Assembly (NCBI RefSeq): GCF_023015865.1
Contig: NZ_JALKBC010000024.1
Location: 1 to 54,524 of the forward strand
DNA: 54,524 bases
Reading direction: 5' to 3'
DNA from: Arenibacter sp. F26102
GTDB lineage: Bacteria > Bacteroidota > Bacteroidia > Flavobacteriales > Flavobacteriaceae
A program made the translations under genes and the position numbers. This document shows, piece after piece, positions 43,691-51,865 of this stretch. Within the stretch, counting starts at the first letter, position 1. The number at the start of each line of letters is the position of its first letter. A model generated the notes under the pieces. That model did not search any database and was not told the origin of the DNA. It was given only the letters and a program-made list of their open reading frames with translations.

Positions 43691-43932
43691 TTTGGTTGAT
43701 TTTTTAAATCGATTTTTAAACTAATCATAAGACCATTCGTTTAAAAATGATTGTCTCAATTTTTTAGTCAGACAATTACAGTATTCAACATTATAGGCAA
43801 CGCGCTTGTGTATGAAGTGTTGCATTACGCAGGGTGTTATGATTTCATAGGATTCCTAGTTGGCAGTATTTATTTATCTATTTTCATTTCATTTATTCGT
43901 TCAAGTAGGGCGGCTCAAATCATAATACGAAT

Positions 43933-44361
43933 TTATTCTGACAGGTTAAGTTGCCATGAAATACCATATTTATCTTCACACCAACCATATTTTTTACCAA
44001 ATCCGTAATCTCCTGAACCTTCGTAATTGTCCAGGGGAACCATAATCTGGCCTCCATTTGAATAAAGTTTTTCGAATAAAGTTTGTATCTCAATTTCAGA
44101 CTTACATTCAACGAACAGTGATACCCCTGGTGTAAATGACCAAGGGTGATCAAAATTACTTTCGGAAACCATGTACTCTGTATCATTTAATGTAAATACT
44201 CCATATTTGATAAGGTCCGGTGTTCCTCCAGCCTCTCCTTCTTGGTATTTTATGATGCTTTTAATTTCCGAATTTGGAAATATAGAAGTGTAGAAATTTA
44301 TCGCTTCTTCAGCCTTTCCGCATTGTTCGCCAACATATGTTAGAAATGTTGTTGTTTTCAT
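43933..44361 (-). CDS. VOC/PhnB-like protein
   Basis: The ATG at 44361 (MKTTTFLTYVGEQCGKAEEA) is preferred to one 12 codons upstream. 142 residues of the PhnB/3-demethylubiquinone-like subgroup of the vicinal-oxygen-chelate superfamily: EEAINFYTSIFPNSEIKSII, NFDHPWSFTPGVSLFVECKS, LFEKLYSNGGQIMVPL and YGFGKKYGWCEDKYGISWQL (WCxDKFGxxWQ). Substrate unknown; members include dioxygenase-like and glyoxalase-like proteins. Confidence 0.88.
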   Translation of the reverse strand: MKTTTFLTYVGEQCGKAEEAINFYTSIFPNSEIKSIIKYQEGEAGGTPDLIKYGVFTLNDTEYMVSESNFDHPWSFTPGVSLFVECKSEIEIQTLFEKLYSNGGQIMVPLDNYEGSGDYGFGKKYGWCEDKYGISWQLNLSE

Positions 44362-44688
44362 CTTTTTGAAATTTGAATTCGAACTCGAAATTGTCAATTA
44401 AATAAATAATTTGCTTCTCAAGAGCTACTTTTATTAATTTACAGCCGAATTGGCAATTGATAAACTCTTTTTCGTACCCAATTACTGGCCAGGTGTTTGT
44501 TTTTGGTTGGTTGGGCCTCTCATCTACCTCTTGTTATGTCCTTTAGATTTGTATTATAAATATAAGCTTTTATAATGCTGTTGAAGGTAGTTTTATTCCA
44601 GAAACCTATAAACGAGCTAAGCAATCAATGAAGTTGAATTATTTTTGAGGTAAACTAATAACTGTTTCTGTTAATTAGCGGTAGGTTC

Positions 44689-45339
44689 TTAAGATAAATT
44701 TTTCAAGGCTTCAATAATTTCATCAGGCTCCGAGCGAGTTCTATAGTCAACATTAACATAGCGCCATGTAACTATTCCGTCCCGTCCTAATACAAACGTT
44801 GCCGGAATTGGTAATACATTACCGTTACCATTGTTAATTTTTTCTAAATCAAGTTTTCGATCTTCACGCATGTGTTCTGCCAAAAACTCTGGTACTTCCC
44901 ATGCAACACCATATTGCAGAGCAACTTTTGCATCTTGGTCAGACAGGACAATAAAGTCCATCTTACTAATTTCATCTTTTGTCAATGATCCATCTGGTAC
45001 TTGTGGGCTTATGGCAACCAATGTAGCACCTAATGCATGGATATCATCTAGTCTAGCCTGCAAGGCTCTAAGCTGTAGGTTACAGTAAGGGCACCAACTA
45101 CCTCTATAAAAAGTAATAACAACAGGACCTTTCTCCAGTAAAACATTTAATGATATTGATTTACCTTCAGGGTTAGGCAGCTCAAAACTAGGAGCTTTCT
45201 GTCCAATTTTAATTGCATTTTCCCCTTTTTCAAAGGCCTTTTCCTGTTTAATAATATTATCAACACCACTCATGAACTCAGGATTAGCTTCTCGTCCTGC
45301 TGCAATTTTAGCATCAGTTAGTTCTTTTAGTTTTTTCAT
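44689..45339 (-). CDS. Peroxiredoxin (AhpC/TSA-like)
   Basis: 216 residues of the thioredoxin-fold peroxiredoxin-like group: KIGQKAPSFELPNPEGKSIS, GPVVITFYRGSWCPYCNLQL with Cys83 (peroxidatic position) and Cys86, and a later region VALQYGVAWEVPEFLAEHMR. The CPYC spacing differs from typical 2-Cys Prx (VCP), as in the AhpC/TSA-related peroxiredoxin-like family. Cytoplasmic. It should reduce hydroperoxides with a thiol donor; partner not evident in the neighbourhood. Confidence 0.9.
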   Translation of the reverse strand: MKKLKELTDAKIAAGREANPEFMSGVDNIIKQEKAFEKGENAIKIGQKAPSFELPNPEGKSISLNVLLEKGPVVITFYRGSWCPYCNLQLRALQARLDDIHALGATLVAISPQVPDGSLTKDEISKMDFIVLSDQDAKVALQYGVAWEVPEFLAEHMREDRKLDLEKINNGNGNVLPIPATFVLGRDGIVTWRYVNVDYRTRSEPDEIIEALKNLS

Positions 45340-45759
45340 TATTTATTTATTGGATAATAAGTTTTATATCAAAGTAATGCGATACATGTTTTTAAATTAT
45401 GCTCTACAGAATTGTATTAAAAAGCAGTGAAATGGATTTGTTCTTTTATACTTAGTTGTAAGATATGTTGGGTGTTAATGCAGCCAATTTAACAAATAAA
45501 AACCGAAAAAAAATCGGTGGTATCAAGCTTTTGTGTGTGTGTATTTTATAAATAGGCTAGTACTGGCCCGCCAATACAGTCTTTGGTGTTACCAAAGACT
45601 GTAATTAATCTTGACTGGGTATCCCACGGAGTCAACACGTTTATTCATAGTTTCAAATTTTCCGTCAATCATCAAAGACTAATTGGCGGTGTTGCAACGG
45701 AGAACTGCGGTTGAATAACCCGCTGAACCCGGCTAATATTTAAATTTTGTCAGCAAACG
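45340..45759. repeat. Intergenic region with nested inverted-repeat element
   Basis: The gap carries a 13-bp perfect stem TACAGTCTTTGGT / ACCAAAGACTGTA with a 3-base loop (45575-45603), not followed by a T run, so not a normal terminator. An outer inverted pair CCGCCAAT..AGTCTTTG (45568-45585) and CAAAGACTAATTGGCGG (45673-45689) shares the stem half-site and encloses about 87 bases. No gene lies within. Confidence 0.6.
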
Positions 45760-47133
45760 TTATTCATCAAACTTAGAAAAATCATAGTTTGCACCTTTAC
45801 TTACAAGTATTAGTAGAAAATCACTGCCCCAACCATCTGACCAAGGCTTAAATTCTTGTGAAGTCTTTGTTTCAAATTCACCGATATTGACAATTTTACC
45901 ACTACGGGGGTTAAACCAATATGCTATTGCCTTTTCAGAATCTATTTTTGTTAAATCTATTTCTATTGGATGACCAATCGGAGTATAGGCAATAATTAAG
46001 TCTTTATTTTCTCCTATTGCGGATAATTTGTATGATTCGTTTTCGGGATTATTGTTTTGAATTAATGTTTGATCAAAAATCATTTTTTGCCAAGGTATGA
46101 CCTCAAAAATTTCTTTCATATATTTCATTTGCGAAGAACCGGGCAATTCAAGTGCTGTAGTCCAACCAGTTCTTGCATTAAGAATTGGAGTTCGATCTGA
46201 TTTATACATTTGCCAAATATCATTACAACCGTAAGTATATCCTGCTGCACCTGCAATTATGCTCCAATATGCAGAAATCCTGACATCAGCATCATCAAGC
46301 CAGCCATAGTGTTTATTTTCCCAGAATCTATCCATAATATTCTCATATCGTGCTTCTCCATTTATTATTGGTCTTTTTGTTTTTGATTTCTTACTTTCAA
46401 CCACGTATTGATATTCTCTCGCTGTTCTGTTATGTCCACTTTGATACATATCAATATCTAGCCATTTATCATTAAAAAAATCTGTTGCTTTTTGTGCTCC
46501 TACCGGATGATATGAAATTAGATGTTGGGTGTCAATTTTGCGGATACCTTTTGCCATTGCTCTTATTATTGCAAAATGATGTTCATTTTCAGGAATTCTA
46601 TCGCCTCCTAGAATCCAAATAACATTGTTATGAGACAGGTATCTTTTTGCTAAAATCTCTCCAAATATTTCTGAATTTGTTGTGTTAAAAATCTCTGGAC
46701 CAACTCCCCACTTTTTATTAAATTTATCACCCCAGGTTGGAAGCAGTCCAATATATAATCCAAGTTCATTTGCTTTACTTATGACATAATCTACCATTTC
46801 AAAATATTTCTCATTTATCTTTGTAGGATCATTATTAATTAAAGGTTTTTCCCCATAAGCGTTAGGCGTATTCAATCCATCCAACTCAGCAAGAATTACG
46901 GTTTGAATAACTGTAAACCCTTTTTCCGCTCTATCAGTCAAGTATAGGTCAATTTCCTTTTTATTACATCGATGTATCAATTCCCATGCAGTTCCTCCCA
47001 ACCAAAAAAATGGTTCGTTGGATTGATTTACAATATAACTATGGCCATTACTAACTTTTAATAATGGCAAATTTTGTCCGAAGTTTATTTGAGTCGATAA
47101 GACTAATAATAATGTTAGAATTTTACTTTTCAT
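45760..47133 (-). CDS. DUF4038/GH140-type secreted glycoside hydrolase
   Basis: 457 residues with signal peptide (MKSKILTLLLVLSTQINFG). The TIM-barrel core matches the DUF4038/apiosidase-like group: FFWLGGTAWELIHRCNKKEI at the start, Asp178 in VIWILGGDR and Glu260 in IINGEARYE as acid/base and nucleophile candidates, SYHPVGAQ and WSIIAGAAGYTYGCNDIWQM. The small C-terminal beta domain (AYWFNPRSGKIVNIGEF) matches the family tail. Substrate not known; GH140 members act on apiose-containing or related pectic linkages. Confidence 0.82.
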   Translation of the reverse strand: MKSKILTLLLVLSTQINFGQNLPLLKVSNGHSYIVNQSNEPFFWLGGTAWELIHRCNKKEIDLYLTDRAEKGFTVIQTVILAELDGLNTPNAYGEKPLINNDPTKINEKYFEMVDYVISKANELGLYIGLLPTWGDKFNKKWGVGPEIFNTTNSEIFGEILAKRYLSHNNVIWILGGDRIPENEHHFAIIRAMAKGIRKIDTQHLISYHPVGAQKATDFFNDKWLDIDMYQSGHNRTAREYQYVVESKKSKTKRPIINGEARYENIMDRFWENKHYGWLDDADVRISAYWSIIAGAAGYTYGCNDIWQMYKSDRTPILNARTGWTTALELPGSSQMKYMKEIFEVIPWQKMIFDQTLIQNNNPENESYKLSAIGENKDLIIAYTPIGHPIEIDLTKIDSEKAIAYWFNPRSGKIVNIGEFETKTSQEFKPWSDGWGSDFLLILVSKGANYDFSKFDE

Positions 47134-47259
47134 AGTTTGTGTTGTTTCTTTTTTATGGCGTTAGCCAACGGTCTCGGCTCGTATCTTTACGACTATATAT
47201 ATTATTGATTATAAATATAATGGATTAATGCCTATAAATTATAGCTAAAATACAAAGGA

Positions 47260-47518
47260 CTAAGAGGTCTCTGCAATTTCTTGTTTGAATAAGCTTATTA
47301 CTTCCTGTATTTCTTTCCCTAATACTTTGCCATGAGTTAAACCTCGTTCATATGGTGTGTCACTTAGTTCAAGATATTGAAGTTTTCCATTTGCGAGCAA
47401 TTAAAACTGTTCTGTTTTATATTGGACCTTATGAGAATTCTATTTTTGTTTAGCGTCATTTAAGCATAATGAAATAAAGATGCTTGTTAATAGAAGTAAT
47501 ATTATTTTGTTATTTCAT
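47260..47518 (-). pseudogene. Decayed C45-type peptidase/acyltransferase fragment
   Basis: Removing one base restores a lipoprotein signal MKNKIILLLLTSIFISLCLN from 47518; after further frameshifts and a stop, a final piece reads LQYLELSDTPYERGLTHGKV and ends LGKEIQEVISLFKQ with a stop at 47260. YERGLTHGKVLG is the N-terminal signature of C45 autoproteolytic peptidases. The body of the gene is gone. The rest of the gap 47134-47701 holds boundary sequences only, such as the AT-rich boundary motif near 47209-47220. Confidence 0.55.
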
Positions 47519-47701
47519 AATTAGTTGATTTTTCAACATGGCTTACAACGGTTTTGGGCATGATTTCGCAGCAATAAATCCGTTAGGATTTTTCGTTCTA
47601 GAAATCCAGCCATATAAAAGAAAGATATTTCAGGTTAGGCGAGGAGTAGCTATGAATAATATGCATTGTAAGTGGCTGTCTTTTTATTATCATTATCGGT
47701 C

Positions 47702-48496
47702 CTATCGATCTCTTAGAATTAACTCCAATTTCTCGACCAATTTTTCAGGTTGATCTCTCATCGCGTAGTGCCCTCCTTCCATTTCATATATTTTCCAACC
47801 GTTCAGGAGAGCTTTTTTTGCACCCCATTCTTCAAATGTTGCTTTTTCATCTTCTTTCATCAATATAAATGATGTTGGTATTTTCTTGACAAGGGGATTT
47901 TTAATGGTTAAAGCTTCTGTAAAAGTTTTAAGCGGCTGTGGTACGTCAGTTGGAGGAGTTGCCTTGGTTGGGCCAAAAGGATATAAAACAAATCCATCAT
48001 TTATTTTTGGCACTATCATTACATTCCATACCTCTTCTCCGTTAATGGATTCTACACTTTCCCCATCATTGGGAACGAAAGCATCTAGATAAATCAATTG
48101 GTCTATTCTTTCAGGGATATTTTCAGCGACACCTGATATCACCATTCCTCCATAACTGTGCCCTACTAAAATTATACTTTCTAAGTTCTCGAACTTGATT
48201 ACATTAACGATGTCAGTAATGTGTGTTGTTAAATTAATTTCCTTATTTGCCAGATGAACTCTTTCCCCAAGTCCGGTAAGAGTTGGATGAAATACATTAT
48301 GTCCTTTTTTAGTAAGAATTGAATCCATTTTGGCGTATTCCCAGCCACCTCCCCAGGCTCCATGAACAAAAAGAAAAGTAAGCGGTGTATCTGTTTTTTG
48401 AAGATTTACGTGGTCTACTTTGGTCGTTTGTCCTTTGCCAATAAACGTTGCTATTAACATCAAAACAAATAAAGTTTTATTGATTGCTGTTTTCAT
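47702..48496 (-). CDS. Secreted EstC-like alpha/beta hydrolase
   Basis: 264 residues with signal peptide (MKTAINKTLFVLMLIATFIG). Alpha/beta-hydrolase motifs: FLFVHGAWGGGWEYAKMDSI, HPTLTGLGERVHLANKEINL (EstC-type LTGLGER), Ser114 in LVGHSYGGMVISG and His243 in EMEGGHYAMRDQPEKL. Members hydrolyse small esters or lactones; the physiological substrate is unknown. Complete and likely active. Confidence 0.88.
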   Translation of the reverse strand: MKTAINKTLFVLMLIATFIGKGQTTKVDHVNLQKTDTPLTFLFVHGAWGGGWEYAKMDSILTKKGHNVFHPTLTGLGERVHLANKEINLTTHITDIVNVIKFENLESIILVGHSYGGMVISGVAENIPERIDQLIYLDAFVPNDGESVESINGEEVWNVMIVPKINDGFVLYPFGPTKATPPTDVPQPLKTFTEALTIKNPLVKKIPTSFILMKEDEKATFEEWGAKKALLNGWKIYEMEGGHYAMRDQPEKLVEKLELILRDR

Positions 48497-48544
48497 TTTA
48501 TTAAGGTTTTAACAGGTTACCACTAGCGGTTAGGCTATGAGTAG

Positions 48545-48930
48545 TTGCGTGGTTTAGCACTTAACCCCGCCCGTACCGAACGATGCGTTCGGGCGGGTTT
48601 GCAAGCCTGCGTGCCGGCAGGCAGGTACACATCAATCTGAAAATCGGTCCGGCCACGCTTTTGGGCGTGGGAGAATTTTCAGAAGTAGTCAAGAAGAATC
48701 AACCCGCCAATCCACCCGTCCGTCTGTACAACAAAGTCGGGCAGGTATCAATTCGGGCTAGGAACATGCTAAAAAGCTTGGCCGGTGGGAACGACTCTGT
48801 CGGGCTGGTTATTTATACCCATTGTGCATGCCCAGCATGGGCATCTTTATCCTATCTAAGATACGGTATTAATCTAGAGGGTGCAAGAACTTTATGCGCA
48901 GGGGTAACGTCTTAAATATAGGTAAGTGGC
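48545..48930. repeat. Dispersed repeat R3, copy c, with GC-rich palindromes
   Basis: Starts with GC-rich palindromic sequence CCCGCCCGTACCGAACG...TTCGGGCGGG (48556-48598). The diverged core ACAACAAAGTCGGGCAGGTA (48728-48747) and GTCGGGCTGGTTATTTATAC (48799 on) follow, and the element ends in CTTAAATATAGGTAA (48911-48925). An open frame through it is not a gene. It fills most of the gap before the glutamate-synthase fragment. Confidence 0.7.
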
Positions 48931-49038
48931 AAGTTTGCTAGCTGCGAGGCTAGGATCGAAGGAAGCGAGACTACAAAACCCGGCACTGACGAACAGAAAT
49001 TGCAGATAGAGGCATAGTTGCTTGGGAAAGCAACCAGA

Positions 49039-49398
49039 TCATTGTAACGAAGAGTTTGATAATGTGATTCCGTCTGCTCCAAAGGTCATTGGTTTGATAA
49101 AATCATCAGGAACACGAACGCCTCCGGTAATAATTAAAGTTACCTCTTTTCTTTTTACTTTATCTAAATAGTGTCTGGTTCTGGGTAAAGCAGGAATAGT
49201 TGGTACAGAAACGTTATTTAAAAATATTAATGGAGCAGCACCAGTTCCACCACCTATTCCGTCCAAAATAATATAGACTGCACTTGTATCTAAGGCAGAT
49301 TGAATATCTTCTTCAATTATATGATTAGCTGATAATTTAAAACCTATAAGAATTCCTCAAGTCACTTCACGAACTATATCAGAAAAATTCCTAAAATC
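49039..49398 (-). pseudogene. Truncated FMN-binding glutamate-synthase-domain fragment
   Basis: Coding on the minus strand reads DFRNFSDIVREVT, a stop, GFKLSANHI, then DIQSALDTSAVYIILDGIGG GTGAAPLIFLNNVSVPTIPA and LIITGGVRVPDDFIKPMTFG with ADGITLSNSSLQ. DGxGGGTGAAP and ITGGVR are the FMN-site signatures of glutamate synthase large subunits. Both ends of the domain are missing. It abuts the SnoaL pseudogene at 49394-49398, a chimeric junction created by deletion or rearrangement. Confidence 0.75.
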
Positions 49399-50223
49399 GA
49401 TTAATGCTAACTTTATTCCCTGTCCCGTTGAGTCAATTGTTTATTCCAGAAAGTGTCTAATAAAATCGTGTTTTATCTGATTTGGTGGTCAAACTATCAA
49501 GTGAAACCATCATATCAGGATAAGACTCCATATATCTTTTAGCCTCATTAGAAATGGCATTCGTCCCATTCGCGGTTTTTCCGTTATTAACCGCCAGCTC
49601 ACCATCTTCAGTGAAAAAGGAAGATACCAAATTAGGCCTTTGGCTACACCAAGCTTCTGCGTATCCTCGTGCGAAAACTTCTAAATCATACTTTTTATTA
49701 TCTTTTGAAAGATCTATTACTGTATAAGATATATTGAGTATTTTCCATTTGTCATTTTTTTTATTGAATGTAAAATGATTAACTTCTCTTGTTTGAGGAA
49801 TTCCCCATCTATATCAAATGCAATCAGCTCTAGCTATAGCCGATCTACCTTTGGTAATTAGAATGTCATAGTTGTTCGGAATCTCAAAGTATGGACTTCG
49901 TTTCCTCATTTTTACACTTTCAAAGTAATCATTAATGGCTATTTCCGAATTAGACCAAGTTCCATCTTTTAATCTACTTTTTCCAAGCATAGCTTTGTCA
50001 GACATCGTTGAATCCAATGCGTTTATATTATAATTCCCAGCATTAAACAATAATGTATTGACAATTGCTTTTATATTTCCCTCATCTGAATTCACTTCTG
50101 TCTTCTTTATTTCGGCAGGAGCATTTTTAGATAATTCGGGATTGCCATTTTCTTGTTTATAGCTTAAAAGAAAAGTACCAATTGCTATGAATGATAATAA
50201 TGTGACTTCAATTTTCTATTCAT
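49394..50223 (-). pseudogene. Decayed SnoaL/NTF2-like lipoprotein gene
   Basis: Read from the ATG at 50223, one early frameshift reveals a signal peptide (KIEVTLLSFIAIGTFLLSY) whose lipobox Cys appears as Tyr. The frame then runs through SDEGNIKAIVNTLLF, DKAMLGKSRLKDGTW, TGA near 49813, RWGIPQTREVNHFTFNKKND, FTEDGELAVNNGKTANGTNA, YMESYPDMMVSLDSLTTKSD, TAG, TLSGIN, TGA and NGTGNKVSINRF. The TGA and TAG stand where the family has Trp (TGG). The order of motifs fits a duplicated SnoaL-like protein. Inactive. Confidence 0.65.
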
Positions 50224-50317
50224 GATGGGTTTCTTTAATAACTGCCAATGGTTAGCACAACATCAGTAGAGGATAAAATACAACTACTTTTCATCTAGAA
50301 ATATACTTAATTAAACA

Positions 50318-50353
50318 CAAAAACGGTTCAAGCTTGCAACAGAACCGTTTTTG
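50318..50353. terminator. 12-bp perfect hairpin, terminator-like
   Basis: CAAAAACGGTTC (50318-50329) and GAACCGTTTTTG (50342-50353) with a 12-base loop. A-rich on one side, T-rich on the other, so it could terminate transcription in either direction. Sits between the SnoaL pseudogene and the IS110 remnant. Confidence 0.6.
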
Positions 50354-50416
50354 TTTTTGGCATCTATGAAAAAGTAGTACGTCGAGTATCTTTAAGATGA
50401 ACTAAAAATTAAAGAT

Positions 50417-50755
50417 ATGAACATTCAAATTACTGCCACACCTAAGTTATTTATTGGTATCGACATACACAAACGAAGTTGGAAGATTCATTGTTTCACG
50501 GACCTGTTTTAGGCAGATCCTTTAGCATGGCTCCCGATCCGGAATTTTTAATGAAACACCTCACGAAACTTTTCCTGGACCACGAGGTAAGTGTAGCATA
50601 TGAGGCGGGTTGCTGTGGTTACCATATCCCGGGAAGGAACGGGAACAGCACAGGAGTCTATTTAATAGGCGCAACGATTTGGTAAAGGATATGCGCCAGA
50701 TCAAGAGCTACATCAAAAGGCAGTTGTTGTATTCGGTGGCGTTTCACGGTAGGGA
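50417..50755 (+). mobile_element. IS110-family transposase remnant
   Basis: From ATG 50417 the frame reads NIQITATPKLFIGIDIHKRS WKIHCFTDLF and stops; a second frame continues LGRSFSMAPDPEFLMKHLTK, LDHEVSVAYEAGCCGY, and a third piece reads RNDLVKDMRQIKSYIKRQLL. FIGIDIHKRSW is the N-terminal RuvC-like DEDD start of IS110/IS1111 transposases. The middle of the protein is deleted and the C-terminal Tnp_20 domain is absent, so it is dead. No flanking repeats were identified. Confidence 0.85.
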
Positions 50756-51268
50756 ACGATCACAAATAATGCTAATAATTCCTTTGTAATAGAATTTGTT
50801 TTTGCACCAAATTTATTGAAATTGGAATCATGGGATATAATTTCTTTTGAATGAAATTTCTTATCTATATAATCTGGTATTATGAGGACATCCTAGCAAT
50901 TATTTTGTTCTATACAAAGAATATAATTTTTCCTTTATTTCGTTTTATGTTTACCTCTCCTAGAATTGCTGATAACGTTAAGTATAAGAATAATAGCGGA
51001 TAAAAGAGCTCGAAAACTTCAAATTACCTCTAAATTTTCGCAAAAGTACAGACTTTGATTTTAGTACCCAGACCATTATTATTCATAGGATACAATGTTG
51101 TAAGAAGTGTTTATTTAAACTCGTACTGTATGCCTTAAGATTGGAAAAAATTCGTGAATGAGATTATGTTTTACGCCATTCACATTGGAAAATGACCACA
51201 AAGATCATTGCTAGAATAAGCAGTCCAGTATGAATACAAATTATCACGAACTAAGATATGTGCGGCGA
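50756..51268. other. Gap with a small coding remnant beside the IS110 scar
   Basis: On the minus strand about 50757-50930 reads NYILCIEQNNC, a stop, DVLIIPDYIDKKFHSKEIIS and NKFGAKTNSITKELLALFVI. It is an unidentified gene fragment with an internal TAG, ending where the IS110 remnant begins. The remaining sequence to 51268 shows no gene. AAGTATAAGAATAATAGC near 50980 echoes sequence near 38268. Confidence 0.4.
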
Positions 51269-51862
51269 CTATAAACTCCAACGATTGCCCACTTCAGAGA
51301 GTGGTTTGCATGGTTCGTAGCTGCCCGGAATGGGGTCGTAGCTCAATACTTGTTCGCCTATTACTTCGGAAGTGAAATAGGCCCATATCGCCATTGATTT
51401 CATTGAGCGATAAAAACCAATTGGTTCTTGGTCACCAATTGTAATGCCCCAGATTCCTGGATTAAATTTGCCCGTCGACTTTTCTTCAGCTTTTAAAACC
51501 TCAACTCTTTCGGACACATCAAGGCTAGCAAAGTTAGTACCGAATTTCTCCTTACAACGATTATTAAAGGTGGTGATTTCATTCCGTATGTTTTGCTGTC
51601 CTTCTTGGTCATAGGTCTGAGAAATTACTCTGTCAATGAACACATCTACTTTTACATCCAAAGCTCCTGGTGTATCTGTTCGCGGTAAAATCATTTCAAC
51701 CAGTGTGCCTATAGTGGTGGCTTCTTCCTTTGTAAAGAATTCAGGTTTCCAGGTCAATCTTGGCTCATTCCAGCAAGATTGTAGTAATGAAAGCAATGTG
51801 GGCATGGCAACGGTAGCACCTGCCACTAATCCTGTTTTTTTGAGTACGCTTCTTCTATCCAT
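51269..51862 (-). CDS. Gluconate 2-dehydrogenase subunit 3-like protein (Tat-exported)
   Basis: 197 residues beginning with a twin-arginine-like leader (MDRRSVLKKTGLVAGATVAM PTLLSLLQSC). The mature domain matches the gluconate_2-dh3 family: FFTKEEATTIGTLVEMILPR, TDTPGALDVKVDVFIDRVIS, FNPGIWGITIGDQEPIGFYR and a C-terminal YFTSEVIGEQVLSYDPIPGS YEPC read in two parts (YFTSEVIGEQVL, YDPIPGSYEPC). It is the small chaperone/export subunit for the GMC oxidoreductase encoded immediately upstream on the same strand (3-base gap). Confidence 0.92.
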   Translation of the reverse strand: MDRRSVLKKTGLVAGATVAMPTLLSLLQSCWNEPRLTWKPEFFTKEEATTIGTLVEMILPRTDTPGALDVKVDVFIDRVISQTYDQEGQQNIRNEITTFNNRCKEKFGTNFASLDVSERVEVLKAEEKSTGKFNPGIWGITIGDQEPIGFYRSMKSMAIWAYFTSEVIGEQVLSYDPIPGSYEPCKPLSEVGNRWSL

Positions 51863-51865
51863 AAC

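Noticed and set aside
48583..48915. 110-codon plus-strand ORF
   Set aside because: It lies inside repeat R3 copy c and its sequence is palindrome-derived; no start context or family.
49039..49398. Working glutamate synthase
   Set aside because: Only the central FMN-site part of the domain remains, with an in-frame stop and no flanking domains.
50417..50755. Functional IS110 element
   Set aside because: Frame breaks, missing middle and missing C-terminal domain make it a dead remnant.
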